From: Paracoccaceae bacterium
GTDB lineage: Bacteria; Pseudomonadota; Alphaproteobacteria; Rhodobacterales; Rhodobacteraceae
Direction of reading: 5' to 3'
Assembly (NCBI GenBank): GCA_023383015.1
Contig: JAHDXW010000015.1
Location: 33,857 to 97,856, forward strand
Length of the DNA: 64,000 nt
The notes beneath the pieces are model-generated. The model was not told the DNA's origin. It saw only the letters and a list, made by a program, of their open reading frames with translations, and ran no database searches. Shown one piece after another: positions 45,626-54,323 of this stretch. Numbering within the stretch: the stretch's first letter is position 1; the number at the start of each line of letters is the position of its first letter. The position numbers and the translations under genes were made by a program.

Positions 45626-47461
45626 TCACTCCGCCGCCGCTCGCGCCTCCTCGGCCGACTGGCGCGCCCACATCGCGGCGTAGCGGCCGCCGCGCGCCAG
45701 CAGCATCTCGTGCCGCCCGCGCTCGACGATCCGGCCGTCCTCGAGCACCACGATCTCGTCGGCATCGGCGATGGTCGAAAGGCGGTGGGCGATCACGATC
45801 ACCGTCCGACCCGCGCCCATGGCGCGCAGCGAATCCTGGATGTCGCGCTCGGTCTGGGTGTCGAGTGCGCTGGTCGCCTCGTCCAGCAGCAGCACCGGCG
45901 GGTTCTTCAGGAGCGTCCGGGCGATGCCCACGCGCTGCTTCTCGCCCCCCGAGAGCTTCAGCCCCCGCTCGCCGACCCGCGTCGCGTAGCCCTCCGGCAG
46001 CGAGACGATGAAGTCGTGGATCTTCGCCGCCCGCGCCGCCGCCTCGATCTCGGCCTCGCTCGCCCCCGGCCGGCCATAGGCGATGTTGTAGTGGACAGTG
46101 TCGTTGAACAGCACCGTGTCCTGCGGCACCACCCCGATCACGGCATGAAGGCTTTCCTGCGTCACCGCGCGCAGATCCTGCCCGTCAATGCGGATCGCCC
46201 CGCCGGTGACGTCGTAGAAGCGGAACAGGAGCCGCCCGATCGTCGACTTGCCCGACCCCGAGGGGCCGACGATCGCCACACGCCGGCCGGCCGGCACCGT
46301 CAGCGACACCCCCTTCAGGATCGGCCGCGCCGCCTCGTAGCCGAACCGGACATCGTCGAGCACGACCTCGCCGCCGGCCACCGCGATCGGCCGGGCGTCG
46401 GGGGCGTCGCGCACCTCGGCGGGCTGCTCCAGCAGGTCGAACATCTCGCCCATGTCGACCAGCGCCTGGCGGATCTCGCGGTAGACCGTGCCGAGGAAGT
46501 TCAGCGGCATGGTGATCTGGATCATGTAGGCGTTGACCATGACGAAGTCGCCCACGGTCAGCGTGTCGCGCTGGACGCCGACAGCGGCCATCACCATCAC
46601 CACCACCAGCCCCGCCGTTATCAGCAGCGCCTGGCCGAAGTTGAGGAACGCCAGCGAGTTGTTGGTGCGCACCGCGGCGGATTCGTAGCGGGCCATCGCC
46701 CCGTCGTAGCGCGCCGCCTCGCGCGTCTCGGCACTGAAGTACTTCACCGTCTCGAAGTTGAGGAGCGAATCGATCGCCTTCTGGTTGGCGTCGGTGTCCT
46801 GGTCGTTCATCTCCTTGCGGATCTTGACCCGCCATTCGGTGACGCGGAAGGTGAACCAGGTGTAGAGCCAGATCGTCACCGCCACCACGACCAGATACCA
46901 CAGGTCGAAGGCGACCCAGAGCACGATGCCGATCAGCACGAGTTCCAGCACCAGCGGGCCGATCGAGAACAGCAGAAACCGCAGGAGGAAGTCGACCCCC
47001 TTCACCCCGCGCTCGATGATCCGCGACAGGCCGCCGGTCTTGCGGGTGATGTGGTAGCGCAGACTGAGGGCGTGGATGTGCCTGAACGTCTCGAGCGCAA
47101 GCTGGCGCAGCGCCCGCTGGCCGACGCGGGCGAAGACGACGTCGCGCAGCTGCTGGAAGCCCACGGTCATCACCCGCGCCAGCCCGTAGGCGACAGTCAG
47201 CCCGACCGCGCCCAGCGCGAGCGTCCATCCCGGGCCGTCGGCAAGCCCGCCGAGCACGTCGACCGCGGCCTTGTAGAAGAACGGCGTGGCCACCGAGATG
47301 AACTTGGACAGCACCAGCGCCGCAAGCGCCCAGACGACCCGCCGCTTGACCCAGCCCTGGCCCGGCGGCCAGAGGTAGGGGGCGACGCGGCGGATGGTGC
47401 GCCATCCGCTCCGGCGTTCGCGCACGGCTGCGGGGTCGGCGGCGGGGCTGGCTTGCGGCAT
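45626..47461 (-). CDS. ATM1-type ABC exporter
   Basis: 611 residues: six membrane helices (about 40-330) fused to one ATPase. Walker A GPSGSGKSTIGRL, Q-loop, signature LSGGEKQRVGIARTLL, Walker B PVLLLDEATSALD, and His-loop AHRLS. The membrane part has FRHIHALSLRYHITRKTGGL and FETVKYFSAE, strongly like mitochondrial and Novosphingobium Atm1. Atm1 exporters move glutathione derivatives and protect against metals; ISC-linked export is possible. Full length. Ribosome site AGGAGAG upstream. Confidence 0.92.
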   Translation of the reverse strand: MPQASPAADPAAVRERRSGWRTIRRVAPYLWPPGQGWVKRRVVWALAALVLSKFISVATPFFYKAAVDVLGGLADGPGWTLALGAVGLTVAYGLARVMTVGFQQLRDVVFARVGQRALRQLALETFRHIHALSLRYHITRKTGGLSRIIERGVKGVDFLLRFLLFSIGPLVLELVLIGIVLWVAFDLWYLVVVAVTIWLYTWFTFRVTEWRVKIRKEMNDQDTDANQKAIDSLLNFETVKYFSAETREAARYDGAMARYESAAVRTNNSLAFLNFGQALLITAGLVVVMVMAAVGVQRDTLTVGDFVMVNAYMIQITMPLNFLGTVYREIRQALVDMGEMFDLLEQPAEVRDAPDARPIAVAGGEVVLDDVRFGYEAARPILKGVSLTVPAGRRVAIVGPSGSGKSTIGRLLFRFYDVTGGAIRIDGQDLRAVTQESLHAVIGVVPQDTVLFNDTVHYNIAYGRPGASEAEIEAAARAAKIHDFIVSLPEGYATRVGERGLKLSGGEKQRVGIARTLLKNPPVLLLDEATSALDTQTERDIQDSLRAMGAGRTVIVIAHRLSTIADADEIVVLEDGRIVERGRHEMLLARGGRYAAMWARQSAEEARAAAE

Positions 47462-47521
47462 GCGGGCTCTCCTCGGGCCGGCGACGCTACGCCGCCCGCG
47501 CCCCGAACGCCAGAGCCGCCG

Positions 47522-49705
47522 CTACTCGGGCAGCGAGAAGACCTGTCCGGGATAGATCAGGTCGGGGTTGCGGATCTGCCGGCGGTTGGCCTCGAACACC
47601 CGCACGTAGAGAATGCCGTCGCCGTAGGTGCGCTTGGCGATGCCCCAGAGGGTGTAGCCCGGCTGGACGGTGATGATCTGCGCGCGCACGCCGCGTTCGG
47701 GCGCCTGGGCGGCGAAGGCCACCGCCAGCACCGCAGGGTCCTCGCGATGGAAGGGCGTCTCGAAGCGCGAGGTGACCCGGCCCTCCGCATCCAGCTGGTC
47801 GATCCGCAAAGTGTAGACTCCGCTCTCCACATCGGGCAGGTCGGTGCTCCAGCCGCCGTCCTCGGCGATGCGGACCGTCTGGATCGGGCGGTTGTTGACA
47901 TAGACCCGCACGAACTCGCCGCCGAGGCCGCGGCCGGCAAGCTGGACATCGCCGGCCACGGAATAGGAGATGGCGTCGATCACCACATCGTCCTGGACCT
48001 CGGGCCCCGACCCCGGCGGCTGGATGACGCGGACGCCGGTTTCGGTGGCAAGCAGCACCGCCGGCGGCGCCGGCGGCGCGGCGGCTGCGGGCACCGGGGC
48101 GGCGGCCGCGGCGATGCCGGTCGCGGCCGGGTCGAGTCCGGGCGCGGCAGCAGCCACCGGCGGCACCGCCAGCGGCTCGGGGGCGGGCGCGGGTGCAGGC
48201 GGCGGCGCGGAGGCCACCGCCGCAGGGGACGCGGCGGTCTCGACCGCAGCCGGCGGTGCAGCGGGCGCGGCATCGCCGGCAGCCGGGCCGGCGGACGCAC
48301 CGGCAGGCGCGGGCGCCCCGGACGCGTCGCCCGTCCCGGGCGCGGCGGCGATGGCGACAGCCGCGACGGAAGGCGGTTGGGCGGCGGCAGGTTGTGGTGC
48401 GGGCGGGGCGGCGGCCGGCGGCGCGGCGGCGGGTGGTTCGGCAGCCGGCGGCGCGGCGGCGGGCGCCGGTGCCGGGACTGCGGGCGGGGCGGGCAGTGCC
48501 GTGCCCGCATCGGCAAGCACCGGGGCCTGCCCGGCCGCAGGCCCGGGCGTCGGGACCGGCGGGGCCGCCGCGGGCCCGGCTCCGTCGCCCGGCTGCGCGG
48601 CAAGGCCGGGGCGGCCGGCGGTCGCCACAGGGGCGGGCGCTGCGGGGGCCGCGTCGACTTCGGCGGCATCGGGGTCAGGTGCCGCGGCATCGGCGGCCGG
48701 CCCGCCGGCGCCCGGCGTCGGGCTCGGCAGGGCCGCAACCGGCGAATCGGGGCGCGCGGAGGCGGCATCGGACGGCGCCGGCGCAGCCCCTGCCCCGTCC
48801 CCGGCCGCGGGCGCATCCGGCACGTCTACGCTGCCGGCTGCCTCGGGGGCGGGCGCGGGTGTCGCCGCGGGCTCCGGCCGGCGGCCGGGCGCGGGCGCCG
48901 GCGGCGTGGCAGGGGCGGCGGCAGGGGCGGTGGCGGCCGGGGCCGGGGCCTCGGGCAGGCCCGCCACGACGATCGTGCCGGCATCGGCCGGCGGCCCGGC
49001 CGGTGCCTCGGCCAGGGCGGCAGGGGGCGGGCCCTCCGGGGTCGCGGAGGGCGCCTGCGTCGGGGCGACGAGGAAGCTGTCGGGCGAGACGACGCGCCGG
49101 CCGTCCGCGAGCCTCATCTCGAGCGTGACAACCCGCGGCGCGGCACTTGCCGGCAGGCGGAACAGCGCCACGAAGCGGCCGACCGCATCGGCCGCCCCGC
49201 GCGTCACCTCGACGTCGTCGACCAGGACGCCGACCTCGGCCCCGGGGACGGCGGTGCCGGCCACGAGCGCATCGCCTCCGGCCTCGACCCGCACCATGTC
49301 GAAGCGCAGGACGCTCGCAAGGCGGACGTCGTCCTCCCCTTCCGCCGCTGCCTCGTCGGCACCGGCGGCGGCCTCGGGCGACGGTGCCTCGGCCACGACC
49401 GGGGGCGCCACCGGCGGCGCGGCAGCCGCGGCCGGATCGGGCGTCGCCGCGGCGGAGGCGGGGGCGGCGGCGGGCACCGGAGCGGCAGGTGCGGGTTCGG
49501 CCACGGGTGCCACGGCGGCGGGTGCCTCGGCTGCGGGGGCCCCGGCTGCGGGGGCCCCGACTGCGGCCGGCGGCGGCGCTTCGGCCGCCGGCACCGGCGG
49601 GCGCAGCCATATCCATCCCGCATAGCCGATGACGGCCGCCACTGCCATCCCGGCAGCCGCGGCAGCCCCTGTCAGTCCCGGTCCGAGCAGCCTGAAGAAA
49701 CCCAT
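47522..49705 (-). CDS. LysM protein with long Ala/Pro-rich region
   Basis: 727 residues. One N-terminal membrane anchor (LTGAAAAAGMAVAAVIGYAG), an Ala/Pro linker, an Ig-like or BON-type strand domain at about 160-235 (MVRVEAGGDALVAGTAVPGA), then roughly 300 residues almost purely Ala, Pro and Gly, a second strand domain (QDDVVIDAISYSVAGDVQLA; YVNNRPIQTVRIAEDGGWST), and a C-terminal LysM (VQPGYTLWGIAKRTYGDGIL ending YPGQVFSLPE). LysM binds peptidoglycan, so the protein probably spans the periplasm. Start set by the membrane anchor. Confidence 0.85.
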   Translation of the reverse strand: MGFFRLLGPGLTGAAAAAGMAVAAVIGYAGWIWLRPPVPAAEAPPPAAVGAPAAGAPAAEAPAAVAPVAEPAPAAPVPAAAPASAAATPDPAAAAAPPVAPPVVAEAPSPEAAAGADEAAAEGEDDVRLASVLRFDMVRVEAGGDALVAGTAVPGAEVGVLVDDVEVTRGAADAVGRFVALFRLPASAAPRVVTLEMRLADGRRVVSPDSFLVAPTQAPSATPEGPPPAALAEAPAGPPADAGTIVVAGLPEAPAPAATAPAAAPATPPAPAPGRRPEPAATPAPAPEAAGSVDVPDAPAAGDGAGAAPAPSDAASARPDSPVAALPSPTPGAGGPAADAAAPDPDAAEVDAAPAAPAPVATAGRPGLAAQPGDGAGPAAAPPVPTPGPAAGQAPVLADAGTALPAPPAVPAPAPAAAPPAAEPPAAAPPAAAPPAPQPAAAQPPSVAAVAIAAAPGTGDASGAPAPAGASAGPAAGDAAPAAPPAAVETAASPAAVASAPPPAPAPAPEPLAVPPVAAAAPGLDPAATGIAAAAAPVPAAAAPPAPPAVLLATETGVRVIQPPGSGPEVQDDVVIDAISYSVAGDVQLAGRGLGGEFVRVYVNNRPIQTVRIAEDGGWSTDLPDVESGVYTLRIDQLDAEGRVTSRFETPFHREDPAVLAVAFAAQAPERGVRAQIITVQPGYTLWGIAKRTYGDGILYVRVFEANRRQIRNPDLIYPGQVFSLPE

Positions 49706-49760
49706 ACCGTCCACCCCAGCGGTCGCCAATCGGGCTCCGCGCCGAACCCTGCTTGCGCGC

Positions 49761-49789
49761 TTGAGCCCGTCCGTCAAGGCCGCTATCTG
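49761..49789 (+). promoter_or_regulatory. Candidate promoter of the LOG-family gene
   Basis: TTGAGC (49761-49766), 17-base spacer, TATCTG (49784-49789), 35 bases before the start at 49825. It is in the divergent gap to the LysM gene. No operator is apparent. Confidence 0.45.
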
Positions 49790-49824
49790 ACCGTGACGGA
49801 GAATTTTACTCGCCCGGTCAGCCG

Positions 49825-50403
49825 ATGTCCCGCCCCGCCCGATCAATTTGCGTCTACTGCGGGGCACGCGACGGGGCCCGGCCGGCCTATGTCGCCGCCG
49901 CCGAGGCCACCGGCAGGCTGATCGCGGCCGAGGGCTGGCGGCTGGTCTACGGGGCGGGCGACGTCGGGCTGATGGGCGCGGTGGCACGCGCCGCCGTCGC
50001 GGCCGGGGGCGAGACGCTGGGCGTGGTGCCCGCTCATCTGATCCGCCGCGAGGCGTCACGCTCCGATCGCGGGCGGCTGGTCGTGACCGAGACCATGCAC
50101 GAGCGCAAGAAGGTCATGTTCATGAACGCCGACGCCATCGTCGTGCTGCCGGGCGGGGCCGGCACGCTGGACGAGTATCTCGAGGCGCTGACCTGGCGCC
50201 AGCTCGGCCTGCACGCCAAGCCGATCCTGCTTCTGGACGTCGAGGGCTACTGGCAGCCGCTGGTGGGGCTGATCGGCCATGTCGTGGCGGAAGGTTTCGC
50301 CGAACCGTCGCTGGCCGCCTACAGCGGCGTCGTCCCCGACGTGGAAGCGCTAGCCGCGGCGCTGCGCGCGGCCCTGCCAGCGTCGAGCGCAGCGGCGCTG
50401 TAA
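49825..50403 (+). CDS. LOG-family protein (cytokinin riboside 5'-monophosphate phosphoribohydrolase type)
   Basis: 192 residues. TIGR00730/LOG fold: SICVYCGARDGARPAY at the start, WRLVYGAGDVGLMGAVA, METMHERKKVMFMNAD-like segment (TETMHERKKVMFMN), and the signature LPGGAGTLDEYLEALTW. Such enzymes cleave ribose-5-phosphate from cytokinin or purine nucleotides. The 3' end overlaps the convergent rarD by 85 bases, unusual for two full-length genes; the last 20 residues (Ala-rich) may be non-essential extension. Confidence 0.9.
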   Translation: MSRPARSICVYCGARDGARPAYVAAAEATGRLIAAEGWRLVYGAGDVGLMGAVARAAVAAGGETLGVVPAHLIRREASRSDRGRLVVTETMHERKKVMFMNADAIVVLPGGAGTLDEYLEALTWRQLGLHAKPILLLDVEGYWQPLVGLIGHVVAEGFAEPSLAAYSGVVPDVEALAAALRAALPASSAAAL

Positions 50404-51254
50404 AGCGCCAGAGCGGCCCAGATCAGCGCGAAGGCCGCACCCTGGACCGGCCCGAACGGCTCGTCGAGGATCAGCACCGCGACGAGGAACTGCAGTGTGG
50501 GGTTGAGGTACTGCGTCAGCCCCACCGCCGCCATGCTGAGCCGCCGCGCGGCATAGGTGAACAGCATCAGCGGCGCGGCGGTGACGACGCCCGACAGGGC
50601 CAGCAGCAGCGAGGTTGCGGCGTCCTGACCGAACTGCCCGCCGGTGCCCGCCCCGCCCGGCGGACCGGCATGCACCGCTGCCAGCCACAGGAGGGCGAAG
50701 GGCGCAAGCCACAGCGACTCGGCGGTCACCGACACCAGCGCCCCGGCCGCGAGGGTCTTCTTGATGAGGCCGTAGGCGCCGAAGGTGGCCGCCAGCGCCA
50801 GCGCGATCCAGGGCACCTCACCAGCCTGCCAGGACAGCAGCCCCACCGCCAGGGCGGCCAGCGCCACCGCCGCCCCCTGCCGCCGGTCCAGCCGCTCGCC
50901 CAGCACGGCCACCCCCAGCGCCACCGACACCAGGGGATAGATGTAGTAGCCCAGGCTCGACTGGCGCACCTCGCCCCATTGCACGGCCAGGATGTAGAGC
51001 AGCCAGTTCACCGCCAGCAGGACGCCGGCAGCCAGCACCCGCGCCAGCCCCGGACCGGCCAGAAGCCCCGCCACCGCCGCCACCCGCCCGCGCAGCAGCG
51101 CGAACACCCCGAACAGCGCCAGCGCCCAGACCGTGCGGTGCGCGAGCAGTTCGACCGGGGGGACATGGTTCAGCATCCGGAAGAACAGCGGTGCGAAGCC
51201 CCAGATCGTTCCCGCCGCCAGAAGCGCGGCGAAGCCCCGCGCGCGTTCGCTCAC
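50319..51254 (-). CDS. rarD: EamA/RarD-family transporter
   Basis: 311 residues, ten hydrophobic helices and typical RarD motifs: GTIWGFAPLFFRML near the start, VELLAHRTVWAL, LNPTLQFLVAVLILDEPFG. RarD permeases export or import small metabolites; substrate unknown. The C-terminal 28 residues (Ala/Ser/Thr-rich) lie inside the overlap with the convergent LOG gene. The start is 18 bases downstream of the sodB terminator, so it needs its own promoter or read-through. Confidence 0.88.
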   Translation of the reverse strand: MSERARGFAALLAAGTIWGFAPLFFRMLNHVPPVELLAHRTVWALALFGVFALLRGRVAAVAGLLAGPGLARVLAAGVLLAVNWLLYILAVQWGEVRQSSLGYYIYPLVSVALGVAVLGERLDRRQGAAVALAALAVGLLSWQAGEVPWIALALAATFGAYGLIKKTLAAGALVSVTAESLWLAPFALLWLAAVHAGPPGGAGTGGQFGQDAATSLLLALSGVVTAAPLMLFTYAARRLSMAAVGLTQYLNPTLQFLVAVLILDEPFGPVQGAAFALIWAALALYSAAALDAGRAARSAAASASTSGTTPL

Positions 51255-51272
51255 CCCCCTCTCCTCCCATGC

Positions 51273-51296
51273 AAAAGGCCCCGCCGGGGCGGGGCC
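51273..51296 (-). terminator. Intrinsic terminator after sodB
   Basis: On the minus strand a 7-bp GC stem (51277-51283 with 51290-51296, 6-base loop) is followed by TTTTGC. It lies 22 bases after the sodB stop. Confidence 0.6.
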
Positions 51297-51317
51297 CTCG
51301 CAGCGACCGCGCCGGGC

Positions 51318-51920
51318 TCAGAGCCCGGCCGCCACGGCCTCCCAGTTGACCAGCCGGTCGAGGAAGTTGGCGAGGTAGGCCGGCCGGCGGTTGCGGAAGT
51401 CGATGTAGTAGGAATGCTCCCACACGTCGCAGCCGAGCAGCGCCTTCTGGCCGAAGCAGAGCGGGTTCACGCCGTTCTCGGTCTTGGTCACCTTCAGGCT
51501 GCCGTCCCTGTCCCTGACCAGCCAGCACCAGCCCGAGCCGAACTGGCCGGCACCGGCGGCAGCGAAATCGTCCCGGAACTTCTGCACCGAACCGAAGGAT
51601 TCGGTCAGCGCCCGCTCGAGCGCGCCGGGCATGCGCTTGTTCTCGCCCGGCCCCATCCAGCCCCAGAACATGTTGTGGTTCCAGTGCTGGGAGGCGTTGT
51701 TGAAGATGCCGTTCTGGGCCACGGCGCCGGCCTGGTAGGTGCCGACGACGATCTCCTCAAGGCTCCGTCCCTCCCAGGGGGTGCCGGCGATCAGCTTGTT
51801 GCCGTTGTCGACATAGGCCTTGTGGTGCAGGTCGTGGTGGAACTCGAGGGTCTCCTTCGACATGCCGAGGGGCGCCAGCGCGTCATGGGCATAGGGCAGG
51901 TCGGGAAGGGTGAAGGCCAT
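51318..51920 (-). CDS. sodB: Superoxide dismutase (Fe/Mn type)
   Basis: 200 residues. Metal ligands: His in EFHHDLHHKAYVDNGN, His in ASQHWNHNMFWGWM, and Asp and His in CDVWEHSYYIDF. The WEHSYYIDFRNRRP segment is diagnostic. Alphaproteobacterial enzymes of this clade mostly use iron, but metal cannot be decided from sequence. No signal peptide, so cytoplasmic. ATG at 51920 follows a GAGG site. Confidence 0.97.
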   Translation of the reverse strand: MAFTLPDLPYAHDALAPLGMSKETLEFHHDLHHKAYVDNGNKLIAGTPWEGRSLEEIVVGTYQAGAVAQNGIFNNASQHWNHNMFWGWMGPGENKRMPGALERALTESFGSVQKFRDDFAAAGAGQFGSGWCWLVRDRDGSLKVTKTENGVNPLCFGQKALLGCDVWEHSYYIDFRNRRPAYLANFLDRLVNWEAVAAGL

Positions 51921-51956
51921 GGTCTGTTCCTCTTGCGCAATCAGAAAACCTGACTC

Positions 51957-51986
51957 GTATAAGCGCCTTGTGGGTCGGAAGGTCAA
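51957..51986 (-). promoter_or_regulatory. sodB: Candidate sodB promoter
   Basis: On the minus strand TTGACC (51986-51981), an 18-base spacer and TTATAC (51962-51957). It overlaps the end of the upstream tetR gene, and lies about 37 bases before the sodB ATG, which fits a short leader. Confidence 0.45.
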
Positions 51987-52576
51987 GGCCGGGCATGCGC
52001 GCCCAGACCGGCGAGCACCTGCCGGGCGACGGCAGCGAACCCCCCGGGCACCCCCTCCATCCGGGCAAGGATCATCGACCCCTGCAGCGCTGCCACGACA
52101 TGCTGCGCCGCCTCGGCCGCCGGCACCGCGCCGTCGAGTTCGCCCCGCTCCTGGCCACCGGCAATCACGCCCTCCAGCCAGCGGGCGTTCATGGCGAAGA
52201 ACTCCGCGAGAGCCTTCCGCATCAGGGCGGGCAGCGTCTCGAACTCGGCGGCCAGCATGCCGCACAGGCAGTTGCGCTCCTGCACCACGACATCGGAATG
52301 GATCTCGACATAGCCACGCAGCCGCGCGCCCGCATCGCCGCCGCCGGCATCGATGGCCGCCAGCCGCCCGGCGAAGTCACGGCTGTAGCGCTCGATGAGG
52401 GCGAGGCCGAGGCGTTCCTTGGTTGCGAAGTGGTAATGCAGGCTTGCCTTCGTCATGCTCAGCGCGGCGGCGATATCGGCGTAGCTGAAGGCGTTGAAGC
52501 CGCGGGTCTGCACTAGGGCCTGGGCGACGTCCAGGATCTGCTGGGAGATGTGAGTCGGGTCGGGCCGGTGGCTCAT
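51983..52576 (-). CDS. TetR-family transcriptional regulator
   Basis: 197 residues. N-terminal HTH: ILDVAQALVQTRGFNAFSYA, then DIAAALSMTKASLHYHFATK, the family signature. The C-terminal domain has a short Cys motif (RNCLCGMLAAEF) common in TetR members that sense electrophiles or lipids. Divergent from a small NTF2-like gene whose promoter carries an inverted repeat, the expected target. The gene is immediately upstream of sodB on the same strand with its stop inside the sodB promoter. Confidence 0.88.
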   Translation of the reverse strand: MSHRPDPTHISQQILDVAQALVQTRGFNAFSYADIAAALSMTKASLHYHFATKERLGLALIERYSRDFAGRLAAIDAGGGDAGARLRGYVEIHSDVVVQERNCLCGMLAAEFETLPALMRKALAEFFAMNARWLEGVIAGGQERGELDGAVPAAEAAQHVVAALQGSMILARMEGVPGGFAAVARQVLAGLGAHARP

Positions 52577-52652
52577 GGCATGCGGGCCGTCGTTGCGGTG
52601 ATGCGGTTGATCTTGCCGGTCAATGGTTTGGCATAAGTCGCGCGCGGATTCT

Positions 52653-52690
52653 ACCTACTAGTTGACAGGTTGCGTCCTGAAAGGTATTTT
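52653..52690 (+). promoter_or_regulatory. Promoter and candidate TetR operator for the 52784-53716 unit
   Basis: TTGACA (52662-52667), exactly 17 bases, TATTTT (52685-52690): a near-consensus sigma70 promoter, the best in the window. An imperfect inverted repeat, ACCT (52653-52656) and AGGT (52667-52670) around an ACTAGT core, overlaps the -35 box, the classic place for TetR repression. Leader is about 90 bases. Confidence 0.6.
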
Positions 52691-52783
52691 GTTCACACAT
52701 CTTCACGTCCAGCACAGCATCCTGACGGTCCGGCGGACACCGCCGGTCACGATCCCTTAGTTGAAAATCCGGGGGAGGTCACC

Positions 52784-53140
52784 ATGGGCGAGCCACTGCC
52801 CAGCCTTGAGGCATTGCGATCGGCGGTCGAGAGGCGCGACGCGGCAGGGATGAAATCCCTCTACGCGCGGGACGCGGTGATCACGATCATCGACGCGATC
52901 AACCCGCCGAGCCGGCCGCGGGTCATCCGGGGCGCGGAGGAGATCGGCCGCTACCTCGACGACGTGTGCGGCCGCGACATGACCCACGAACTGGATGGCG
53001 GCGTCATCGCCGGCAACCGCCTCGCATTCCTGGAACGCTGCACCTACGCCGACGGGATGCGCGTCGCCGCGTCCTGCACGGCCGAACTGGGTCTGGGCGG
53101 CATCGTCCGGCAGACGACGGTTCAGGCCTGGGATGCCTGA
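52784..53140 (+). CDS. NTF2/SnoaL-like small protein
   Basis: 118 residues. The pattern fits the NTF2-like cone fold: an N-terminal helix (LEALRSAVERRDAAGMKSLY), ARDAVITIID, then IRGAEEIGRYLDDVCGRDMT and beta strands to the C-terminus (FLERCTYADGMRVAASCTAE). Probably binds a small hydrophobic ligand or is a minor enzyme. ATG at 52784 has GGGGGAGG upstream. Likely controlled by the divergent TetR and co-transcribed with the next gene 30 bases on. Confidence 0.72.
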   Translation: MGEPLPSLEALRSAVERRDAAGMKSLYARDAVITIIDAINPPSRPRVIRGAEEIGRYLDDVCGRDMTHELDGGVIAGNRLAFLERCTYADGMRVAASCTAELGLGGIVRQTTVQAWDA

Positions 53141-53170
53141 ATCGGGCCGTTGACATCAAGGGAGGTAGCC

Positions 53171-53716
53171 ATGGGGAAGACTGCGACAACCGCATCCGGC
53201 CTTCTGGCCGGTCTGGCGATGCTGGCGCTGCCGGCGGCGGCTCAGGATGACGCGGCGCTGATCGAGAGCGCCGCGAAGGCCGCACCCGACGCGGTCAGCG
53301 CCGGTGCCACCATCTATGCGATGGCGGCGGACGGCAGCCTGCGGACGCTCCGCGACGGCACGAACGGCTGGTGGTGCATGCCCGACGATCACAACACGCC
53401 GGGCGAGGATCCGATGTGCGGCGATGCCAACGCGTTCGCCTGGGCGGGCGCCTGGCTTGGCAGGAGCGAGCCGCCGCCAGGCAGGATCGGCTTCATCTAC
53501 ATGCTGATGGGCGGCCCGGCGGGCAGCAACACCGACCCCTACGCGATGACGCCGCCCGGGGGCATGACCTGGGTCGAGACAGGGCCCCATGTGATGATCG
53601 TCAACACCAGGGGCCATTTCGCCGGCTACCCCGGGGGCGCGTCGCCCGACACCGCGCAGCCCTACGTTATGTGGGAGGGCACGCCCTACGAGCACCTGAT
53701 GATCCCGATCCGGTGA
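53171..53716 (+). CDS. Exported hypothetical protein
   Basis: 181 residues, not recognised. A clear signal peptide (residues 1-25, cleavage after ALPAAA) starts the protein. The mature part has a Trp/Cys motif NGWWCMPDDHNTPGEDPMCG, two Cys that could form a disulfide, and repeated aromatic/Gly loops (IGFIYMLMGGPAGSNTDPY). Similar exported proteins of unknown role occur in alpha- and betaproteobacteria. Transcribed with the NTF2-like gene, so perhaps a ligand-response pair under TetR control. GGGAGG before the ATG at 53171. Confidence 0.62.
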   Translation: MGKTATTASGLLAGLAMLALPAAAQDDAALIESAAKAAPDAVSAGATIYAMAADGSLRTLRDGTNGWWCMPDDHNTPGEDPMCGDANAFAWAGAWLGRSEPPPGRIGFIYMLMGGPAGSNTDPYAMTPPGGMTWVETGPHVMIVNTRGHFAGYPGGASPDTAQPYVMWEGTPYEHLMIPIR

Positions 53717-53762
53717 CGCCGCCCTCTGCCGGGCGCGTCGCGCACCCGCCCGGCAGCGCCGT

Positions 53763-54323
53763 TCAGGCGGGGAAGGGCTCTGCGCCCGGCCGCGCCGAAA
53801 ACTCCAGCAGCGCGATGACGTAGCCCGCCACCGAGCGGAACGAGACGAGCGTGAACTCGTCGGCGCCCGACCTCCAGACCGCCGCAGCGACCTGGCCTGC
53901 GCGGCTGCGGCGGATCTCGCCCTCGGCCAGCGTCGCGAAATCGACCGGGCAGAGCTTCATAAGCACCCCCTGCGCCCCGGGGCCGCGGATGGTGAAGGCC
54001 GCGCGGGCATCGGAGACGTCGGCCGCGAGGTGGTGTTCGCCGGCGAGCGCCTGCTCCAGCGCCGCGACCGCGGCGCCCGCCTCGGCCCGGGGCACGAGAA
54101 CCAGCAGCTCGTCCGGCGACATCCAGGCCACGGCCCGGTCGCCGGCGACCTCGATGCGCCGCCTCGCGGGCACGCCGGTGCCGGTCACGGCCGCCACGGC
54201 CCTTGCCAGCACCGGCGAGGTCAGATCGCCGCGCAGCGTGACCATGCCCCGGGGCCCGGCCCCGGCGACCGAGGCGAAGCCGGCCGGGCCGGCGCCTTCC
54301 GTCGCGATGTCTGCCCTAGCCAT
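53763..54323 (-). CDS. soxG: Sarcosine oxidase gamma subunit
   Basis: 186 residues. Family signature near the centre: RAVAWMSPDELLVLVPRAEA, then AADVSDARAAFTIRGPGAQG and LKLCPVDF-like LMKLCPVDFATLAEG. The gamma chain lines the interface of the heterotetramer. Last gene of the operon; starts within the end of soxA (8-base overlap). Confidence 0.92.
   Translation of the reverse strand: MARADIATEGAGPAGFASVAGAGPRGMVTLRGDLTSPVLARAVAAVTGTGVPARRRIEVAGDRAVAWMSPDELLVLVPRAEAGAAVAALEQALAGEHHLAADVSDARAAFTIRGPGAQGVLMKLCPVDFATLAEGEIRRSRAGQVAAAVWRSGADEFTLVSFRSVAGYVIALLEFSARPGAEPFPA

Noticed and set aside
47970..49625. 551-codon Ala/Gly-rich frame on the plus strand
   Set aside because: Mirror image of the Ala/Pro-rich region of the LysM gene; low complexity in both directions, and the LysM frame has recognisable domains at both ends.
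45545..49921. 1458-codon open frame on the plus strand
   Set aside because: Antisense to the ATM1 exporter and the LysM gene. Composition (Arg, Gly, His) is that of a GC shadow frame.
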